Shown: in pieces, positions 8,772 through 16,744 of the stretch
Layout of the letters: each line of letters starts with the position of its first letter
Position numbering within the stretch: position 1 is the first letter of the stretch
Source: Verrucosispora sp. WMMD573
GTDB lineage: Bacteria; Actinomycetota; Actinomycetes; Mycobacteriales; Micromonosporaceae
Length of the DNA stretch: 64,000 bases
Assembly: GCF_027497175.1 (NCBI RefSeq)
Contig: NZ_CP114901.1
Span: forward strand, 3,286,001-3,350,000
Direction of reading: 5' to 3'
Notes under the pieces: generated by a model
The model's input: only the letters and a program-made list of their open reading frames with translations
Database searches by the model: none
Told to the model about the DNA's origin: nothing
Program-made: the position numbers and the translations under genes

Positions 8772-8991
8772 GACAACGCTCCGCGACCAGCTCGGCGATG
8801 TCACCGACCGTCGCGAGTTCCAGCAGCTCGTAGTCGGAGACGTGGATGTCCAGCCGCTTGCTGAGCAGGTCCGACAGCTCGACCACGGCGAGGGAGTCGA
8901 GGCCCACCTCGGCCCGATCGGCCGTGGCCACGATGTCCTCGGTCCGCATCTGCAGATCCTCGACCAGGATGGTCTTGAGTTGGTCAAACAT
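8764..8991 (-). CDS. Free-standing acyl carrier protein
   Basis: A 75-residue ACP with the phosphopantetheine site [10 protein letters not shown] (Ser33) and a typical four-helix length. The ATG at 8991 overlaps the aldolase stop by 8 bp, and its 3' end overlaps the aminotransferase start by 8 bp, so it is embedded in the operon. Its LDS rather than GGxS signature is of ACP rather than NRPS-PCP type, matching an acyl (propionyl) cargo delivered by the LnmK-like enzyme. It corresponds in position and partner to the ACP domain of NikT. Confidence 0.93.
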   Translation of the reverse strand: MFDQLKTILVEDLQMRTEDIVATADRAEVGLDSLAVVELSDLLSKRLDIHVSDYELLELATVGDIAELVAERCRA

Positions 8992-10048
8992 GGCTTGCCG
9001 TCCGTTCGAGCTGACCCGTGGACCCGGCACGCAACGCGAGCGCCACGTCCTCGATGAGGTCCTCCTGCCCGGCCACCGCCTGTAGGCGGCCCAGTTCGAA
9101 GAAGACGTCACGTGGATCGACGCCCTCGCGGGCGGCGACGTCCAGCACCCGGTTCTTGAACCCGGAGAACACTCCGGCGAGACCACTCACCACGCCGATC
9201 GAGTCGATGGTGGGCGGCGCGGGCATCAGCTCCCGCTCAGCGATGTCCGCCGCGTCCAGCAGTCGGTAGAGATCGATGCCGGTGTCGTAGCCCAGCCGTT
9301 CGAGCACGGGAACGAGAACTTCCAGCTGCGTGTTGCCGGCGCCCGCGCCGAACCCCCGGGCGCAGGCATCCAGGATGGTGGCGCCGGCCTCGGCGGCGGC
9401 GATGGAATTCGCCACCGCCATACCCAGGTTGTTGTGCCCGTGGAACATCACCGGCACGCTGACGGCGGACCGGATGGCCGCGATCCGCGTGCTCACGTCC
9501 GGCGGCAGGTAGTGGCCGGAGGAATCGAGGATGCCGACGCCGGTCGCACCGAACCCGACGAGCCGCGCACATTCCTCGGCGAGGCGCTCGGGACCGGCCA
9601 TGTGGCTCATCAGCAGTACACCGTGCGCCTCGACACCCGCGTCGCGCAGCAGCCCGAGGTGCCGCTCGGCCAGGTCGCTCTCGGTGCAGTGGGTACCGAT
9701 CCGGACGATGTCGACGTCGTACGAGACGGCCAGCCGGATACTCTCGGTCGTGCCCCAGCCCGGCAGCATGAAGACGCCGAGCTTGGTGGTGGTCAACGCG
9801 TCCCGGACCACCGACAGCATCGCCTCGTCGCTGAGCAGGGCTCGGCCGGCCTGCAGGGACGAGGCCCCCAGGCCGTTGCCGTGCCCCACCTCGACGACGG
9901 GTACCCGGGCGGCGTCGGCGGCGGCGGCGTACGCCCGGAGTTGCTCCCGCCCGAGCTGGTGGCGGACGGCGTGGTGCCCGTCGCGCAGCGTCGGGTCGTG
10001 GATCAGGATCGGTTGTCTCGGCGAACTTTCCGCAACTTGCTGGCTCAT
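8984..10048 (-). CDS. 4-hydroxy-2-oxovalerate aldolase family (NikB/DmpG-like)
   Basis: A 354-residue DRE-TIM aldolase with [15 protein letters not shown] near the N-terminus, the metal-binding [13 protein letters not shown], and the C-terminal communication domain found in DmpG/BphI ([19 protein letters not shown]). Such enzymes join or split an aldehyde and pyruvate or 2-oxobutyrate and channel the aldehyde to or from a partner dehydrogenase, which here is the adjacent gene (ATGA overlap at 10045-10048). No ring-cleavage dioxygenase is present, so aromatic catabolism is unlikely. NikB acts in the synthetic direction in nikkomycin biosynthesis, and the same direction is inferred here. Confidence 0.92.
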   Translation of the reverse strand: MSQQVAESSPRQPILIHDPTLRDGHHAVRHQLGREQLRAYAAAADAARVPVVEVGHGNGLGASSLQAGRALLSDEAMLSVVRDALTTTKLGVFMLPGWGTTESIRLAVSYDVDIVRIGTHCTESDLAERHLGLLRDAGVEAHGVLLMSHMAGPERLAEECARLVGFGATGVGILDSSGHYLPPDVSTRIAAIRSAVSVPVMFHGHNNLGMAVANSIAAAEAGATILDACARGFGAGAGNTQLEVLVPVLERLGYDTGIDLYRLLDAADIAERELMPAPPTIDSIGVVSGLAGVFSGFKNRVLDVAAREGVDPRDVFFELGRLQAVAGQEDLIEDVALALRAGSTGQLERTASHV

Positions 10049-10941
10049 GACGCGACCTCCATGGCCTCGATCGGTCGGCGTTCCACCGCACAGCGCTCGG
10101 CGACCCGGATCGCAGCCGAGTTGATGATGTCGAGATTGCCCGCGTAGGCGGGTATCTGGTCGCCTGCGGAGGTCACCTCCACGGCGATGAACGCCCTGGT
10201 GTCGTTCACGATGCAGCTCGTCACGGTGTAGCCGGTGGCGAAGGCACGGACGTCGGCGGCGGCGGACGCGACGAGCGGATGCACCGACTCGCGGGTCAGC
10301 CCCTCGCCGACCAGCGACATGGCCACCCTGAAGGTCGCCGGAGGACGAGCCGGGCTGACGTTGAGGATGGCCTTCACGTCCCCGACGCCGGTGAACTCGC
10401 GGAGCGAGTCCTGAGTGGTCTCCACGTACTCGTCGAGGTTGAGCCTGGTCCCGCGGCCGACGCTCAGCGTCGCGGCGGTCGCGACCACCTCCACGTAGTC
10501 GATGCGGTGGGCTCGGGTGATCGCTCGTACGATCGGCACCGATGCCTGCCCACCGCAGCTCACCATGTTCAGGTCGCGGTGTGCGGCGGCCTCCGCGCCG
10601 TTGACGGTGGGGACGACCATGCGGCCGATCCGGCTGGGCGTGAGGTCGATCAGCAGCGTGCCGAGCGGTGTCAGCGCCTCGGCGTGCTCGGCGTGCGAGC
10701 CGGCGTTGGTGGCGTCGAAGACCACGTCGAGCGGTTCGTCGAGGTCGGCCACGGACGACAGGCCCCGGCTGGCGACCGGCAGCCCCAGCCGAGCGGCCCG
10801 CTTGAGGCCCGGGCTGTCGGCCGTCCGGCCCGCGACGAGGCGGAGGTCCAGTGCAGCGGACCGCTCGACTTTCACCGCCAGGTCGACGCCGATGAGACCG
10901 GCACCGAGCACCCCAACTGACAGCCGTCGTTCTGATTTCAT
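10045..10941 (-). CDS. Acylating aldehyde dehydrogenase (NikA/DmpF-like)
   Basis: A 298-residue protein with the Rossmann motif GVLGAGLIG at the N-terminus and the catalytic-Cys segment [14 protein letters not shown], as in acetaldehyde dehydrogenase (acylating). The start ATG 10941 is preceded by GGAAGG; a longer frame up to 11037 overlaps the hydratase and lacks support. The family interconverts acyl-CoA and aldehyde with NAD(H). In nikkomycin biosynthesis NikA is thought to reduce an activated acid to an aldehyde for NikB. Here it could reduce propionyl (from ACP or CoA) to propanal and pass it to the aldolase. Whether it accepts an acyl-ACP cannot be told from the sequence. Confidence 0.9.
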   Translation of the reverse strand: MKSERRLSVGVLGAGLIGVDLAVKVERSAALDLRLVAGRTADSPGLKRAARLGLPVASRGLSSVADLDEPLDVVFDATNAGSHAEHAEALTPLGTLLIDLTPSRIGRMVVPTVNGAEAAAHRDLNMVSCGGQASVPIVRAITRAHRIDYVEVVATAATLSVGRGTRLNLDEYVETTQDSLREFTGVGDVKAILNVSPARPPATFRVAMSLVGEGLTRESVHPLVASAAADVRAFATGYTVTSCIVNDTRAFIAVEVTSAGDQIPAYAGNLDIINSAAIRVAERCAVERRPIEAMEVAS

Positions 10942-10972
10942 CGGGGGGATCGCCTTCCTACCCGCGTCGGGG

Positions 10973-11788
10973 CTACGTGTTCGGGACGTGCAGAGTGACC
11001 GAGCCCAGATGATCGAATTCGGCGGTGTAGGTGTCACCGGGGCTCAACGGAACCGCGGCGTGCAGGGCGCCGGTCATGATCAGCTGACCGGACTCCAGCG
11101 TGACGCCACTGTCGCCCAGCAGGTTCGCCAGCAGCGCCACCACCGCCACCGGGTCGCCCAGGGCGTCGGCGCCCTGACCGGACGCGACCAACTCCCCGTT
11201 GCGGCGGAAGGCCATCCGCACGAGCCGGTAGTCCAGCTCCGCGCTGGCCGGGATCGAGCGTCCCAGTACGGCCGCGCCGTTCGAGGCGAGGTCGGCGATC
11301 GTGTCGCCCAGCCGGATGCGCCAGTCCGTGATCCGGGAATCGACGATCTCCAGACCGGCGAATACCTCTCCGATTGCCGCGTGGGCCTGCTCCACGGTGA
11401 TGCCAGGGCCGGTCAACGGCCTCGCCAGCCGAAAGACGATCTCGGCTTCCACCTTCGGTGAGATGAACTCCCCGCGGGCGAAGCACGCGCCGTCCGCGCG
11501 GACGGTCGAGGCGAACACCGGGCCGTAGTCCGGGGCGTGTACCCCGAACATCTCCTGCATCGAGGCGGAGGTGAGCCCGGCCTTGTAGCCGATCACCCGA
11601 TCGCCGTCGGCGATCAGCAGTTCGGTCAGCCGGCGCTGGACGGCGTATCCGCCGGCCGCGTCGAGAGTGGGACAGGCGTCGGTGAACGGGGCGATCGGCA
11701 CGCGGTTCCGCCGCGCCTCGTACAGGGCCGCGGCCATGCGTTCGGCGTCGTGCTCCGCCAGGGTCGCTGCTGCGCCGCTCCGGCTCAT
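10973..11788 (-). CDS. 2-keto-4-pentenoate hydratase / oxaloacrotonate decarboxylase family protein
   Basis: A 271-residue member of the MhpD/XylJ/XylI family (fumarylacetoacetase-like superfamily), with the typical VIGYKAGLTS and FISPKVEAEIVFRLARPL segments and acidic metal ligands. The ATG at 11788 overlaps the methyltransferase stop (ATGA). In catabolism the enzyme hydrates 2-oxo-4-enoates to 4-hydroxy-2-oxo acids. In this operon it could run backwards, dehydrating the aldol product to an unsaturated 2-oxo acid, or act as an isomerase. It is the one component without a known counterpart in the nikkomycin NikA/NikB/NikT set. Confidence 0.86.
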   Translation of the reverse strand: MSRSGAAATLAEHDAERMAAALYEARRNRVPIAPFTDACPTLDAAGGYAVQRRLTELLIADGDRVIGYKAGLTSASMQEMFGVHAPDYGPVFASTVRADGACFARGEFISPKVEAEIVFRLARPLTGPGITVEQAHAAIGEVFAGLEIVDSRITDWRIRLGDTIADLASNGAAVLGRSIPASAELDYRLVRMAFRRNGELVASGQGADALGDPVAVVALLANLLGDSGVTLESGQLIMTGALHAAVPLSPGDTYTAEFDHLGSVTLHVPNT

Positions 11789-12783
11789 CGCGTGGCCACG
11801 AAGAGGCGACTGCCGGGCATCCCCAGGGCGGTGCTGGTCACCGCGGAGAAACCGGCCTGCCGGAAGAGTTCGCACCAGCGGTCCTCGGTCGGCAGCCGTA
11901 CGCCCATCGAGCTCTCGTGCAGGTAACTGAACAGGGCGCTGAAAGCCCGCTCGCCCGGCGTGTCCACGTACGGCACCGCGTCGGTGACCACCAGGCGACC
12001 GCCGTCGGCGAGGTGCTCGCGGCAGGCCCGCAGGACACCCGCGAAGACCTCGGGATGCTGGGCGACGTCGTGCATGACGAAGCCGGCATGAATGACGTCC
12101 GCGCCGTCGAGGGGAGCGGGATCGTCGACGAGCGTCTCGACGGACCGGTTGACCACCGTGAGGCGGTCGTCGACCTGGGCGCGGCGACCGGCGCGTTCGG
12201 CCTCCTCGCACGCCCCCGGGCTGAGGTCCAGCGCCACTCCGGTGCTGGTGGGCAGCTCCGTCAGCAGCCGGATCAGCAGCGCGCCCGCGCCGGAGCCGAG
12301 ATCGACGATGCGTCCGGGCTTGCGGCTGATGATCTCGGACAGCACCCCGGGATAGAAGCCGCGCGAGCCGATCCAGCGCGACGAGACCGCCACCCGTCGG
12401 CCGTCGCGCTGGTGCTCGCGGCCGGCCGCGTCCGGCTCCCGCAGAAACCGCTCCGCGTGATCGATGTACGGCCGGTTCGCGCTGAGCGACCAGGAGAGGT
12501 AGCCCGCCTCGTACCGCCGGTCCGCCAGATCCGCGCAGGGCGTGAACGGCCCGGTCTCCGCGTCGCGCTCCAGCAGGCCGGCGGCGGACATGGCGCGTAG
12601 AAGGAGCAGAGCGCGAGCTGCTGGAACGCCGGTCGCGGTCGTCGCCTCGGCCAGCGTGATCGGCGTACCGCGATCGAGTAGCGGCGAAAGTCCCAGATTC
12701 TCGGCGATCTCCAGAAGAGTGGCGTTCGCCGCGAGGTCCGCAGCGATGCCACTGACGTCAGAACTAATCACTTGTTCACCCAC
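11785..12783 (-). CDS. SAM-dependent methyltransferase with winged-helix N-terminus
   Basis: A 332-residue O-methyltransferase-family-2 type architecture: N-terminal dimerisation/winged-helix region (TLLEIAENLGLSPLL, then ATTATGVPAARALLLLRAM) followed by a class I SAM fold with the glycine-rich motif IVDLGSGAGALLIRLL and the segment HAGFVMHDV. This layout is shared by small-molecule O-methyltransferases and by alpha-keto-acid C-methyltransferases such as MppJ and GlmT/DptI. In an operon built on 2-oxo acids a C-methylation beta to the keto group is attractive, but O-methylation of the 4-hydroxyl is equally possible. It starts with GTG 12783 and is the first full gene of the operon. Confidence 0.85.
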   Translation of the reverse strand: MGEQVISSDVSGIAADLAANATLLEIAENLGLSPLLDRGTPITLAEATTATGVPAARALLLLRAMSAAGLLERDAETGPFTPCADLADRRYEAGYLSWSLSANRPYIDHAERFLREPDAAGREHQRDGRRVAVSSRWIGSRGFYPGVLSEIISRKPGRIVDLGSGAGALLIRLLTELPTSTGVALDLSPGACEEAERAGRRAQVDDRLTVVNRSVETLVDDPAPLDGADVIHAGFVMHDVAQHPEVFAGVLRACREHLADGGRLVVTDAVPYVDTPGERAFSALFSYLHESSMGVRLPTEDRWCELFRQAGFSAVTSTALGMPGSRLFVATR

Positions 12784-12811
12784 GTCCTGCCGATTCGGCG
12801 ATTTCTCGGTA

Positions 12812-12880
12812 TCAACCCTTGCTTTTTCGGTTCGTGTCCGTACAGGTGGGGAGGCTGGCGACGAGTTGGTGGGCCTCCAC
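12812..12880 (-). CDS. Possible 22-codon leader ORF before the seven-gene operon
   Basis: A GTG at 12880 preceded by GGAGGGAG opens a 22-codon frame ending at 12812, 28 bp before the methyltransferase start. Its ribosome-binding region matches the one that starts the lid-PCP gene at 24210, and the first residues (VEAHQLVASL) faintly recall MVGLAELAST there. It may be a translated leader or a relic of a duplicated gene start. Confidence 0.25.
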   Translation of the reverse strand: MEAHQLVASLPTCTDTNRKSKG

Positions 12881-13010
12881 TAACCGCTCCCTCCGTAACG
12901 GCGGTAATCGACGTTCTCGACACGGCTCCACAACGGTTGTCAATGTGTCACGGAAAGACGGACCACCTGCAGAGAAGAATCGGCAGACATTCGGGAAGGC
13001 TGCCGCCACC
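12880..13010 (-). promoter_or_regulatory. Promoter of the seven-gene operon; copy 1 of the shared cluster element
   Basis: Read on the minus strand, this stretch matches the region just before the lid-PCP gene (24084-24209). Shared blocks occur in the same order: TCTGCCGATTCTTCTCTGC (12969-12987), a CACATTG block, a TTGT block, then GATTrCCGCCGTTA and GGAGGGAGCGGTTA. The gap from the first block to the following start codon is nearly the same in both (about 88 bp). It lies in the 442-bp divergent region 12784-13225, which otherwise holds only the SARP-like repeats. Confidence 0.6.
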
Positions 13011-13113
13011 GGGTCGGCTGTCGGCGCAGCCGGTCGTCGCCGTACCGGCCAGCACGACCGACGCTGCGCGACGATGGCGAGTCGGTGCTCCGCTATCGAA
13101 CCGCGCCGGAGGC

Positions 13114-13142
13114 CGACAGCGAGCCGACAGCGGGTCGACAGC
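13114..13142 (+). promoter_or_regulatory. Triple 11-bp direct repeat, candidate SARP box
   Basis: The heptamer CGACAGC occurs at 13114-13120, 13125-13131 and 13136-13142, exactly 11 bp apart. Heptamers repeated with 11-bp periodicity are the known layout of SARP operators. The repeats end 83 bp before the start codon of the LuxR-type gene at 13226, a sensible activator position. A SARP-type regulator is encoded in the same cluster (20343-23321). Confidence 0.6.
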
Positions 13143-13225
13143 GACCAGTTAGTTCGTCGCGGAACCATCCGCCCAGGACATTCCGACGCCACGCCCCGCC
13201 CCGGCGTGACGAAGAAGGAGGCGTG

Positions 13226-13828
13226 ATGGGCGAACCGATGTGGGTCAACGTCATGGCGACCGACCCCGTGCTGGAGGCGGGCGTGACGAGCGCGATGCTC
13301 GGCAGCCCGGACATCGCTGTGGTGACGACGCGGGAGAAGGCGGCGGTCACCGTCCTGGTGGTCGACCAGCTGGGACAGGACGCGCTGGATTCGGTGCGGG
13401 CCATCCGCACCGGGGCGGACCGGCCCGAGGTGGTGCTCGTCGTGCCCGAGGTGGAGCCGGCTGACGCGCTGCGGGCCATCGCGGCGGGTGCGCGCGGCCT
13501 GCTTCGGCGCCGGGAGGCGACCGCGGAGCGGCTCACCCGCACCGTGCTGGCCGCCGGTGAGGGGGACTGCACGGTCTCACCGGACATGCTCGACCGGTTG
13601 CTCGCCGCGCCGGCGGTTCCGGCCGGCGCCCTGGCATCGAACATCAGCGACCGCGAGCGAGCGGTGCTGCGGCTGATCGCCGAGGGCCGGGAGACCGGTG
13701 AGATCGCCAAGGAGCTGTGCTACTCGACACGCACGGTGACCAGCGTCGTACACGACATCACGCGACGATTCCGGCTGCGCAACCGGGCCCACGCGGTGGC
13801 CTTCGCCCTGCGGGCCGGCATGTTGTGA
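13226..13828 (+). CDS. LuxR/NarL-type regulator with degenerate receiver-like domain
   Basis: A 200-residue protein. The C-terminal 65 residues form a LuxR HTH (ISDRERAVLRLIAEGRETGEIAKELCYSTRTVTS is the helix-turn-helix region, at about 137-170). The N-terminal 120 residues have the alternating pattern of a response-regulator receiver but lack the acidic pair near the N-terminus, and the conserved Lys region reads LLRRRE. Phosphorylation-independent control is therefore likely. ATG 13226 has an excellent GAAGAAGGAG ribosome-binding site 5 nt upstream. A related LuxR gene follows after 20 bp, and SARP-like repeats lie upstream. It probably activates cluster genes. Confidence 0.88.
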   Translation: MGEPMWVNVMATDPVLEAGVTSAMLGSPDIAVVTTREKAAVTVLVVDQLGQDALDSVRAIRTGADRPEVVLVVPEVEPADALRAIAAGARGLLRRREATAERLTRTVLAAGEGDCTVSPDMLDRLLAAPAVPAGALASNISDRERAVLRLIAEGRETGEIAKELCYSTRTVTSVVHDITRRFRLRNRAHAVAFALRAGML

Positions 13829-13848
13829 ACGGCGAACAGGAGGAGACC

Positions 13849-14463
13849 ATGAACGCATTGACCGCACACGTGGTGGCCCCGAGCGCGACCGTCCGGGCCG
13901 AGGTGCTGACCGCGCTGCGGCGGGCCGGCGTCACCGCCGTGCCCGACCCGTACGAATCACCGGACGCCGTCATCGTCACGGCGGTCGACACGGTGCATGA
14001 GGCCCTCACGGCGTGCCCGCCGCGACCGCGGTCCACGGCGCAGCGGACGCTGCTGGTCGCGGACCGCTTCTCACCGACGGACGTGGTACGCGTACTGCGG
14101 TCGGGGACTCTGGTGATGCTCCGGTTCGCCGACGTCACTCCGAGCCGACTGGCCGCCGCGGTGCGGGCCGCCCGGGACGGGGAGGTCCGGTTGCCGCACG
14201 AGGTGCTGGTCGGGGTGCTCGGTGGCACCGGTGCGCCGGAGCAGGTCGAGACGTCCCGCGCGGCCGGCCGGTCACCGCTGACGCCACGCCAGACGAGGGT
14301 GCTCGCGTTGATGGCCGAGGGCCAGGACAACGCGATGATCGCCCGGTCTTTGCTGTGCTCCAACCACACCGTGAAGAACGTCATCTACGACATGATGGCG
14401 CGGTTGCAGGTTCGCAACCGCGCCCACGCCGTGGCCTGCGGGGTGGCGGCCGGGTTGATCTGA
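13849..14463 (+). CDS. Second LuxR-type regulator, paralogue of the upstream gene
   Basis: A 204-residue protein with C-terminal LuxR HTH (LTPRQTRVLALMAEGQDN, then IARSLLCSNHTVKNVI) and an even more degenerate receiver-like N-terminus: the expected phospho-acceptor strand reads DAVIVTAVDT. ATG 13849 follows AGGAGG with good spacing and lies 20 bp after the first LuxR gene, so the two form an operon. A damaged third copy of its 3' end lies at 6669-6752. It could pair with the upstream protein as a heterodimer. Target genes are unknown; the repeated element CTGCCGrTTsTTCTCTGC in four cluster promoters is a candidate site. Confidence 0.87.
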   Translation: MNALTAHVVAPSATVRAEVLTALRRAGVTAVPDPYESPDAVIVTAVDTVHEALTACPPRPRSTAQRTLLVADRFSPTDVVRVLRSGTLVMLRFADVTPSRLAAAVRAARDGEVRLPHEVLVGVLGGTGAPEQVETSRAAGRSPLTPRQTRVLALMAEGQDNAMIARSLLCSNHTVKNVIYDMMARLQVRNRAHAVACGVAAGLI

Positions 14464-14469
14464 GTGCGT

Positions 14470-14505
14470 CGTCCGCGGGTGCCCATCGGCGTGCAGCCGC
14501 GGACG
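14470..14505. terminator. Hairpin after the LuxR pair, facing the convergent thioesterase gene
   Basis: 9-bp arms CGTCCGCGG (14470-14478) and CCGCGGACG (14497-14505) begin seven bases past the LuxR stop codon; outer GAGTG/CACTC bases can extend the stem. It separates convergent transcripts. Confidence 0.55.
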
Positions 14506-14591
14506 GACGTGTCACTCGGGTGCGGTTGGTCGTTCCCCTGGCCGGCTGCGGGTCAGCGGAGGACGCCCGGGCGAGGCGATCCGTGCCCTCG

Positions 14592-15353
14592 TCACCACCC
14601 CGCTGGCCGACGGATGCCACCGGCCGGCATCCGGTCACCGATGACCCGCAACAGATCGGCCGGTTCGGTCGCATAGCTCAACCCGGATCCGGGCAGCTGC
14701 ACCACGTCGGTGTCCCCGTACGCCGACCAGCCGGCCACCGCCTCCGCCTCGATGCCCTGGTCCAGCCATCGGATCGCGGTCAGCGGACAGCGCAGCGGCA
14801 CCGGGTGGGGCACCTGATAGGCCCGCAACGCGGTCAGTTCGGCCCGGAGCGCCCGGACACCGGCCGCGAGGATCGACGGCAGCGGGATGGTGCCCATGGC
14901 CACCGCGCCCGCCAGCACCCGTTCGGCCAGCTCGTCGTCGGTCGGTTCGGCGTGTGCCTCGCCGGTGAGGTGCTGGGGTGCGGGACAGCCCGAGACGAAC
15001 AGGCGCAGCGGTGCCGGCGCGCCCCGCCGGGCCAGCTCGACCGCGACCTGATAGCCGAGCAGCGCGGCACCCTCGTGGCCGAACAACGCGAACTTCTCGA
15101 CTCCTCGGCGCTTGAGGTCCGCCACGAGTTCCGCGGCCCGCTCCGGCAGCCCTGAAGAGGCCGGGGCCGCAGAGTGCGTTGCCGGTGCGTCGCCGCCCAG
15201 GTCGGCCACCGCCGGCGGGCGGACAACGCACCACGGGCCGACGGTGTCGGGCCACCGATCGAACTGGAAATCACCGTTACCGGCACTGGGTATACAGATC
15301 AGCGTCGCGGTGCCGACATGCGGAGCGGTCCGCTGGTTCAACCATGAGGCCAT
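14592..15353 (-). CDS. Type II thioesterase-like protein with lost catalytic residues
   Basis: A 253-residue GrsT-family alpha/beta hydrolase: N-terminal LICIPSAGNGDFQFDRWPD and the nucleophile-elbow region FALFGHEGAALLGYQ. Type II thioesterases normally read GHSxGA; here Glu94 replaces the nucleophilic Ser. The usual C-terminal GGHFF reads PGSGLSY, so the catalytic His also appears to be gone (Leu aligned). The fold otherwise looks intact and the frame is open, which suggests a maintained non-hydrolytic role, such as binding a carrier protein, or early decay. It normally would clear mis-primed PCPs. It reads toward the LuxR pair and has weak ribosome-binding signals. Confidence 0.8.
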   Translation of the reverse strand: MASWLNQRTAPHVGTATLICIPSAGNGDFQFDRWPDTVGPWCVVRPPAVADLGGDAPATHSAAPASSGLPERAAELVADLKRRGVEKFALFGHEGAALLGYQVAVELARRGAPAPLRLFVSGCPAPQHLTGEAHAEPTDDELAERVLAGAVAMGTIPLPSILAAGVRALRAELTALRAYQVPHPVPLRCPLTAIRWLDQGIEAEAVAGWSAYGDTDVVQLPGSGLSYATEPADLLRVIGDRMPAGGIRRPAGW

Positions 15354-15720
15354 GAGGAGGGTCGCCTTCGTTGACGGAGAGTAGGCAATTCTTGCTCAAC
15401 CGTCGTCCCGGGCACCTCCACACCGCTATCGCCGATCGGGTAGGCAGCGGCCGGCGAGGAAAGCGTCGTGATGGGGAGCCGAAAACGGCCGGCCATAGCT
15501 TCGTTCCTGTCGGCGCCAGCCGGCACAAGAGCCGAAGCAGACAAGGGGTAGTGAGTTGCTAGTTTCCATGGTTTCCGGTCCGCGCCTGATCGTCTCGTCG
15601 TCGACCACCTCGGTGGTCGCTGTTGCCGGCGACACGCCGTGGGGCTGATCAGTCTCTCCCGGGCCGGCCGACGGAGGGCCGCCGCAGCGGTGTCCCTCCG
15701 TCGGTCAGGTGCCACCTTCC
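15354..15720. other. Gene-free stretch between thioesterase and dioxygenase genes
   Basis: No open frame with convincing coding character was seen in these 367 bp. They hold the presumed promoter of the thioesterase gene and, at the right end, the dioxygenase-side terminator hairpin. Confidence 0.5.
15668..15704 (-). terminator. Hairpin after the dioxygenase gene
   Basis: Perfect 11-bp arms CCGACGGAGGG (15668-15678) and CCCTCCGTCGG (15694-15704), 15-nt loop, 16 bp beyond the stop codon of the minus-strand dioxygenase gene. Confidence 0.7.
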
Positions 15721-16707
15721 TCACGCAGCCGGAGAAGGTTCGGCCATCGCCACGGCTATCTTGCGTGGCCCGGTGAACGGCTCACGGGCGTGAGCCGCAA
15801 GCATGTTGTCGACGACCAGTACGTCGTCGCGCTCCCAGTCGAAGCGGCGCTGGGCGGCTCGGTAACAGTCGCGCAGGTGCGCCACGACCTCGTCGGGGAT
15901 TCGCCCGCCGTCGCCGTAGTACGTGTTGGTGGGCAGGTCCGCCTCGTCGAACATCTCCCGCAGTCCCTCGCAGTCCTCCTCGGGCAGCGTGGTCACGTGG
16001 AAGAACGTCAGGTGGTTGAACCAGACGGTCTCGCCGGTCACCGGGTGCTGATGCACCGCCCGGCGGCGGGCCGTCGTCCGCAGACCGTTGCGCCCGACCC
16101 ACTGGACCTCCACGCCGCTGCGCGCGCAGTAGCGCTCGACCTCGGCCCGGTCGGTGGTGTTGAACGCCTGCTGCCACGGCACCCCGAAGCCCTCGGTGAA
16201 GTTGCGGACCACCGTCCAGCCGCGCCGGGTGAACTCCTCGAGCACGTCCGGATCGATCGACCGTAGGATCCGGCGGGTGTCGGCCAGCGGCGTCGCACCC
16301 TGCGTGTCGGGTGGGGTGATGCAGTAGAAGAACAGCGTCAGCGGCCAGGTCGCCTGATACGAGTTCTCGTTGTGCAGGAAGATCTCCTCGGTCGGTGGGT
16401 AGTCCGTCGAGGTGTAGACCTGACCCTCGATGGTGCTACGCGGTGACGACCGCTCGGCATAGGACAGCGGCGCGCCGGACACCGCCCGGACGACCCGTTC
16501 GAATCCGCTGACACCGCCGATGTCGAAGCCGCGCAGCAGGACCGCGCCGTGGGTGCGCAGCTGTCGACGGACCGAGTCCCGGATCGCGGCGATCTGACTC
16601 TCGGCCGGTCCGCCACTGCCGGTCGGGGTCAGCACAGCGGGCAGTGCCGACTCGTCGGTTGACACCGTGGGCATGAGGCGCGCGGGCGTGATGTTGCTCG
16701 TGGTCAC
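15721..16707 (-). CDS. SyrP/TauD-like Fe(II)/2-oxoglutarate dioxygenase
   Basis: A 328-residue TauD-family oxygenase. Iron ligands are visible as H-x-E (IFLHNENSYQ, His112 and Glu114) and a distal His306 in AAHAREPF; Arg315 (TGPRKIAV) should bind 2-oxoglutarate. The use of Glu rather than Asp in the facial triad is seen in SyrP-like amino-acid hydroxylases of NRPS clusters. GTG 16707 was chosen because GAAGGGAG stands 6 nt before it; an ATG at 16728 has no such site. It lies 37 bp downstream of the condensation gene, so the two are probably co-transcribed. It likely hydroxylates an amino acid, possibly while PCP-bound; the residue is unknown. Confidence 0.87.
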   Translation of the reverse strand: MTTSNITPARLMPTVSTDESALPAVLTPTGSGGPAESQIAAIRDSVRRQLRTHGAVLLRGFDIGGVSGFERVVRAVSGAPLSYAERSSPRSTIEGQVYTSTDYPPTEEIFLHNENSYQATWPLTLFFYCITPPDTQGATPLADTRRILRSIDPDVLEEFTRRGWTVVRNFTEGFGVPWQQAFNTTDRAEVERYCARSGVEVQWVGRNGLRTTARRRAVHQHPVTGETVWFNHLTFFHVTTLPEEDCEGLREMFDEADLPTNTYYGDGGRIPDEVVAHLRDCYRAAQRRFDWERDDVLVVDNMLAAHAREPFTGPRKIAVAMAEPSPAA

Positions 16708-16744
16708 CGTCGGCTCCCTTCGTTGCATCTGGTGGTCGGGGGTA

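Noticed and set aside
8772..8987. N-terminal extension of the aminotransferase frame up to 8987
   Set aside because: It overlaps the ACP gene in another frame and its residues are a Ser/Arg-rich shadow; the aminotransferase fold starts after 8771.
8984..11788. Aromatic meta-cleavage pathway (aldolase, dehydrogenase, hydratase)
   Set aside because: No ring-cleavage dioxygenase, hydrolase or aromatic-acid regulator is present, and the genes are interleaved with an ACP, aminotransferase and LnmK-like gene.
11789..12211. Upstream extension of the hydratase frame
   Set aside because: It overlaps the methyltransferase and has shadow composition; ATG 11788 gives the normal family length and an ATGA junction.
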